From: JACJXW01 sp964418125
GTDB lineage: Bacteria; Bacteroidota; Bacteroidia; Chitinophagales; Saprospiraceae
NCBI GenBank assembly: GCA_964418125.1
Contig: CAYQKY010000019.1
Location: 1-64,000, forward strand
Direction: 5' to 3'
DNA: 64,000 nucleotides
Each line of letters begins with the position of its first letter. The first letter of the stretch is position 1. The notes under the pieces are model-generated. The model searched no databases and had not been told where the DNA came from. It saw only the letters and a program-made list of their open reading frames with translations. Position numbers and translations under genes: made by a program. Of the stretch, positions 62,695 to 64,000 are shown in pieces.

Positions 62695-62929
62695 CAGCAA
62701 TTCCCGCTTTGGCTTTCCAAGGTGGTGGTGGAGGTGTTGTCTACGACGATAGGAGTAGGTGGCATCTAGGGTGTTCATTAACAAGCTGCCCCTGGCTTGA
62801 AAGGGACTAAAACCTGTGGGAACCAAATTCCCCAAAATGAACAGCCTAGGTGACATCTCCAGATTTTGACGAGATTACACCTTTTTCGTACCTCAAAAAA
62901 TGTCACCTCGTCAAAAGCGGGAATTGCTG
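62695..62929. mobile_element. 235-bp MITE-like element with perfect 16-bp terminal inverted repeats
   Basis: CAGCAATTCCCGCTTT at 62695-62710 and AAAGCGGGAATTGCTG at 62914-62929 are exact inverted copies. The interior holds no convincing gene, only overlapping minus-strand frames of 63 codons each. It lies in the 307-base gap between cargo copies 2 and 3 and may be a miniature transposable element or the remains of an insertion sequence. Confidence 0.6.
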
Positions 62930-62989
62930 CTTCAAAATGGCTTATTGGATCAACCAATAGAAAATACACTTTCTAATAATGGATGAAAG

Positions 62990-64000
62990 ATGAAGACGGT
63001 TTTTACCAGCCATAGCGCAACACCAGCTACTCCCGTTAAGCCCTTTTTTAACAAAAGCGGTGAAAGCTCTTTTTTTGCTTCAAAGAAAGAAGCAGACAAG
63101 CCTTTCTTTCAACTCCTTACCATTCAGAAAGACATGGCTATCGGACAGCCGGACGACCCCTATGAGCAGGAAGCCGACAAGATCGGCCGGCAGGTAATGA
63201 ACAACTTTGACCGGGCTACCGGCGTACAGCGCAAACTTTCGGCCGTTGGGCTGCAAACTTCCCTGCTGCAACTCATGCCTGTCGGCCCGAGGGTTAGCCG
63301 GAGGGTGCAGCTCCGGCAGCAGGTGGCGCAGCCCAAATGCCCGGAATGCGAACAGGAGGAAAAGCTGGCGCAACCTAAGGCCCTGGGCATTCAGTTTGCC
63401 GGCGATGGGGCGGTGGTGTCGCCGGCCATCGAATCGCGGATAAAAAGCCACAGTGGGGGCGGGCGGCAGATGGATACGGTGACGCGCAGCGCAATGGAGT
63501 CCAGTTTCGGGGCGGACTTCAGCAATGTAAGAGTACATACGGGCAGTTCGGCGGTGCAGATGAGCCAGGAGCTGAATGCGCATGCCTTTACAGTAGGAAG
63601 TAATATTTTTTTCAACAGAGACAGATACCAGCCCCATACCAGGGAGGGCGCCGGCCTGCTGGCGCATGAGCTGACGCATACGGTGCAGCAGGGGGCGGCG
63701 GTGCAGAATAAGCGGATCAGCCGTAACCCTTTGTTGTCGAGTGTTTTGTCGAGGCATTCGGCAGCGCATCTTTCGGTATTGAACGGCAGTGATCTGAGCC
63801 GTAAGGAAATGACGCAGCTTCAGGAGCAGATGCCGGAGGAGGAGATGATGCAACAACAAAGTTTGCTGCAGACAAAAGGGGTGGATGAGGTGCGGAAGAA
63901 GGATAGTGGGCTGAGTTTGAGGAGGTGTGAGAATAATAAATCCACATTTAAAAAAGGGGAAATATTAGGTGTTAACACCAAAAATAAACAAGGTTGGATA
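62990..64000 (+). CDS. DUF4157 cargo-like protein, copy 3 (cut by window end)
   Basis: The first 337 codons of a third paralogue, open at the right edge. The leader is PFFNKSGESSFFASKK, then FFQLLTIQKDMAIGQPDDPYE; HELTH is at residues 226-230 and a KCPECE pair is present as in copy 2. Up to the SGLSLRRC junction it matches the others, after which the sequence (ENNKSTFKKGEILGVN...) is unrelated to the C-terminal domain of copies 1 and 2. The coding after the junction looks AT-rich. A different effector domain is likely. Confidence 0.85.
   Translation, partial: MKTVFTSHSATPATPVKPFFNKSGESSFFASKKEADKPFFQLLTIQKDMAIGQPDDPYEQEADKIGRQVMNNFDRATGVQRKLSAVGLQTSLLQLMPVGPRVSRRVQLRQQVAQPKCPECEQEEKLAQPKALGIQFAGDGAVVSPAIESRIKSHSGGGRQMDTVTRSAMESSFGADFSNVRVHTGSSAVQMSQELNAHAFTVGSNIFFNRDRYQPHTREGAGLLAHELTHTVQQGAAVQNKRISRNPLLSSVLSRHSAAHLSVLNGSDLSRKEMTQLQEQMPEEEMMQQQSLLQTKGVDEVRKKDSGLSLRRCENNKSTFKKGEILGVNTKNKQGWI

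Noticed and set aside
62665..62969. Minus-strand 63-codon frames between cargo copies 2 and 3
   Set aside because: They overlap each other, one crosses into the cargo gene, and they are explained by the inverted-repeat element.

Overview
This window reads as chromosomal DNA of a Bacteroidota member, probably Saprospiria-like (inference). The supporting signs are a type IX secretion C-terminal sorting domain, lipoprotein signals of Bacteroidota style, promoter matches to the Bacteroidota TTTG / TAnnTTTG consensus, weak Shine-Dalgarno sequences, and fairly GC-rich coding with long AT-poor genes. Two runs of exactly 100 N (22166-22265 and 32736-32835) mark assembly gaps, and both fall inside genes. 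No rRNA, tRNA or CRISPR array was seen.

Left part, about 1-21 kb: ordinary chromosomal genes. They include a possible IS200/IS605 right end at the very edge, a bestrophin-like channel, an archaeal-type ATPase with a DUF234 nuclease-like tail, an AlkZ-like glycosylase, a large secreted protein of unknown role, a di-heme cytochrome c peroxidase lipoprotein, an SDR, an OsmC protein and an OFA-family transporter. A SAM-I riboswitch precedes metY and metX, the direct sulfhydrylation route to homocysteine. A 1-Cys peroxiredoxin, a fatty acid hydroxylase-type membrane enzyme, an overlapping mntA-hepT toxin-antitoxin pair, a T9SS cargo protein and a D-aminoacylase lipoprotein follow. Several intergenic spaces carry short tandem-repeat patches or perfect inverted repeats.

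Middle, about 21-31 kb: a 2,000-residue minus-strand protein combines an N-terminal CHAT protease, a P-loop STAND-type ATPase, a transmembrane helix, a beta-propeller-like region, a bundle of membrane helices and a helical-repeat tail. After it come a VOC protein, a 2-hydroxyacid dehydrogenase and a CARDB lipoprotein with a small partner.

Right half, about 31-64 kb: one continuous plus-strand locus encoding an extracellular contractile injection system (eCIS, the Afp/PVC/AlgoCIS class). In order it holds a membrane protein, a subtilisin-fold protein that has lost its catalytic His, Ser and oxyanion Asn, a Pvc16-type cap protein, an unknown structural protein, one sheath protein, two Cys-rich helical proteins, two tube proteins, a DUF5908 miniprotein, a LysM-type tube/baseplate protein, a VgrG-like spike, a PAAR tip, gp25, a baseplate J-like protein, a 2,876-residue baseplate-associated protein with about twenty repeat units, and a tape-measure protein. 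Three DUF4157 (HELTH-motif) cargo-like proteins follow. They share their N-terminal parts, sometimes at near-identical DNA, but differ after a fixed LSLRRC-like junction, and the C-terminal coding of the first is visibly AT-richer. A duplicated-domain lipoprotein sits between the first two and could be an immunity protein. The usual AAA+ ATPase and tail fibres are not in the window and may lie beyond its right edge.
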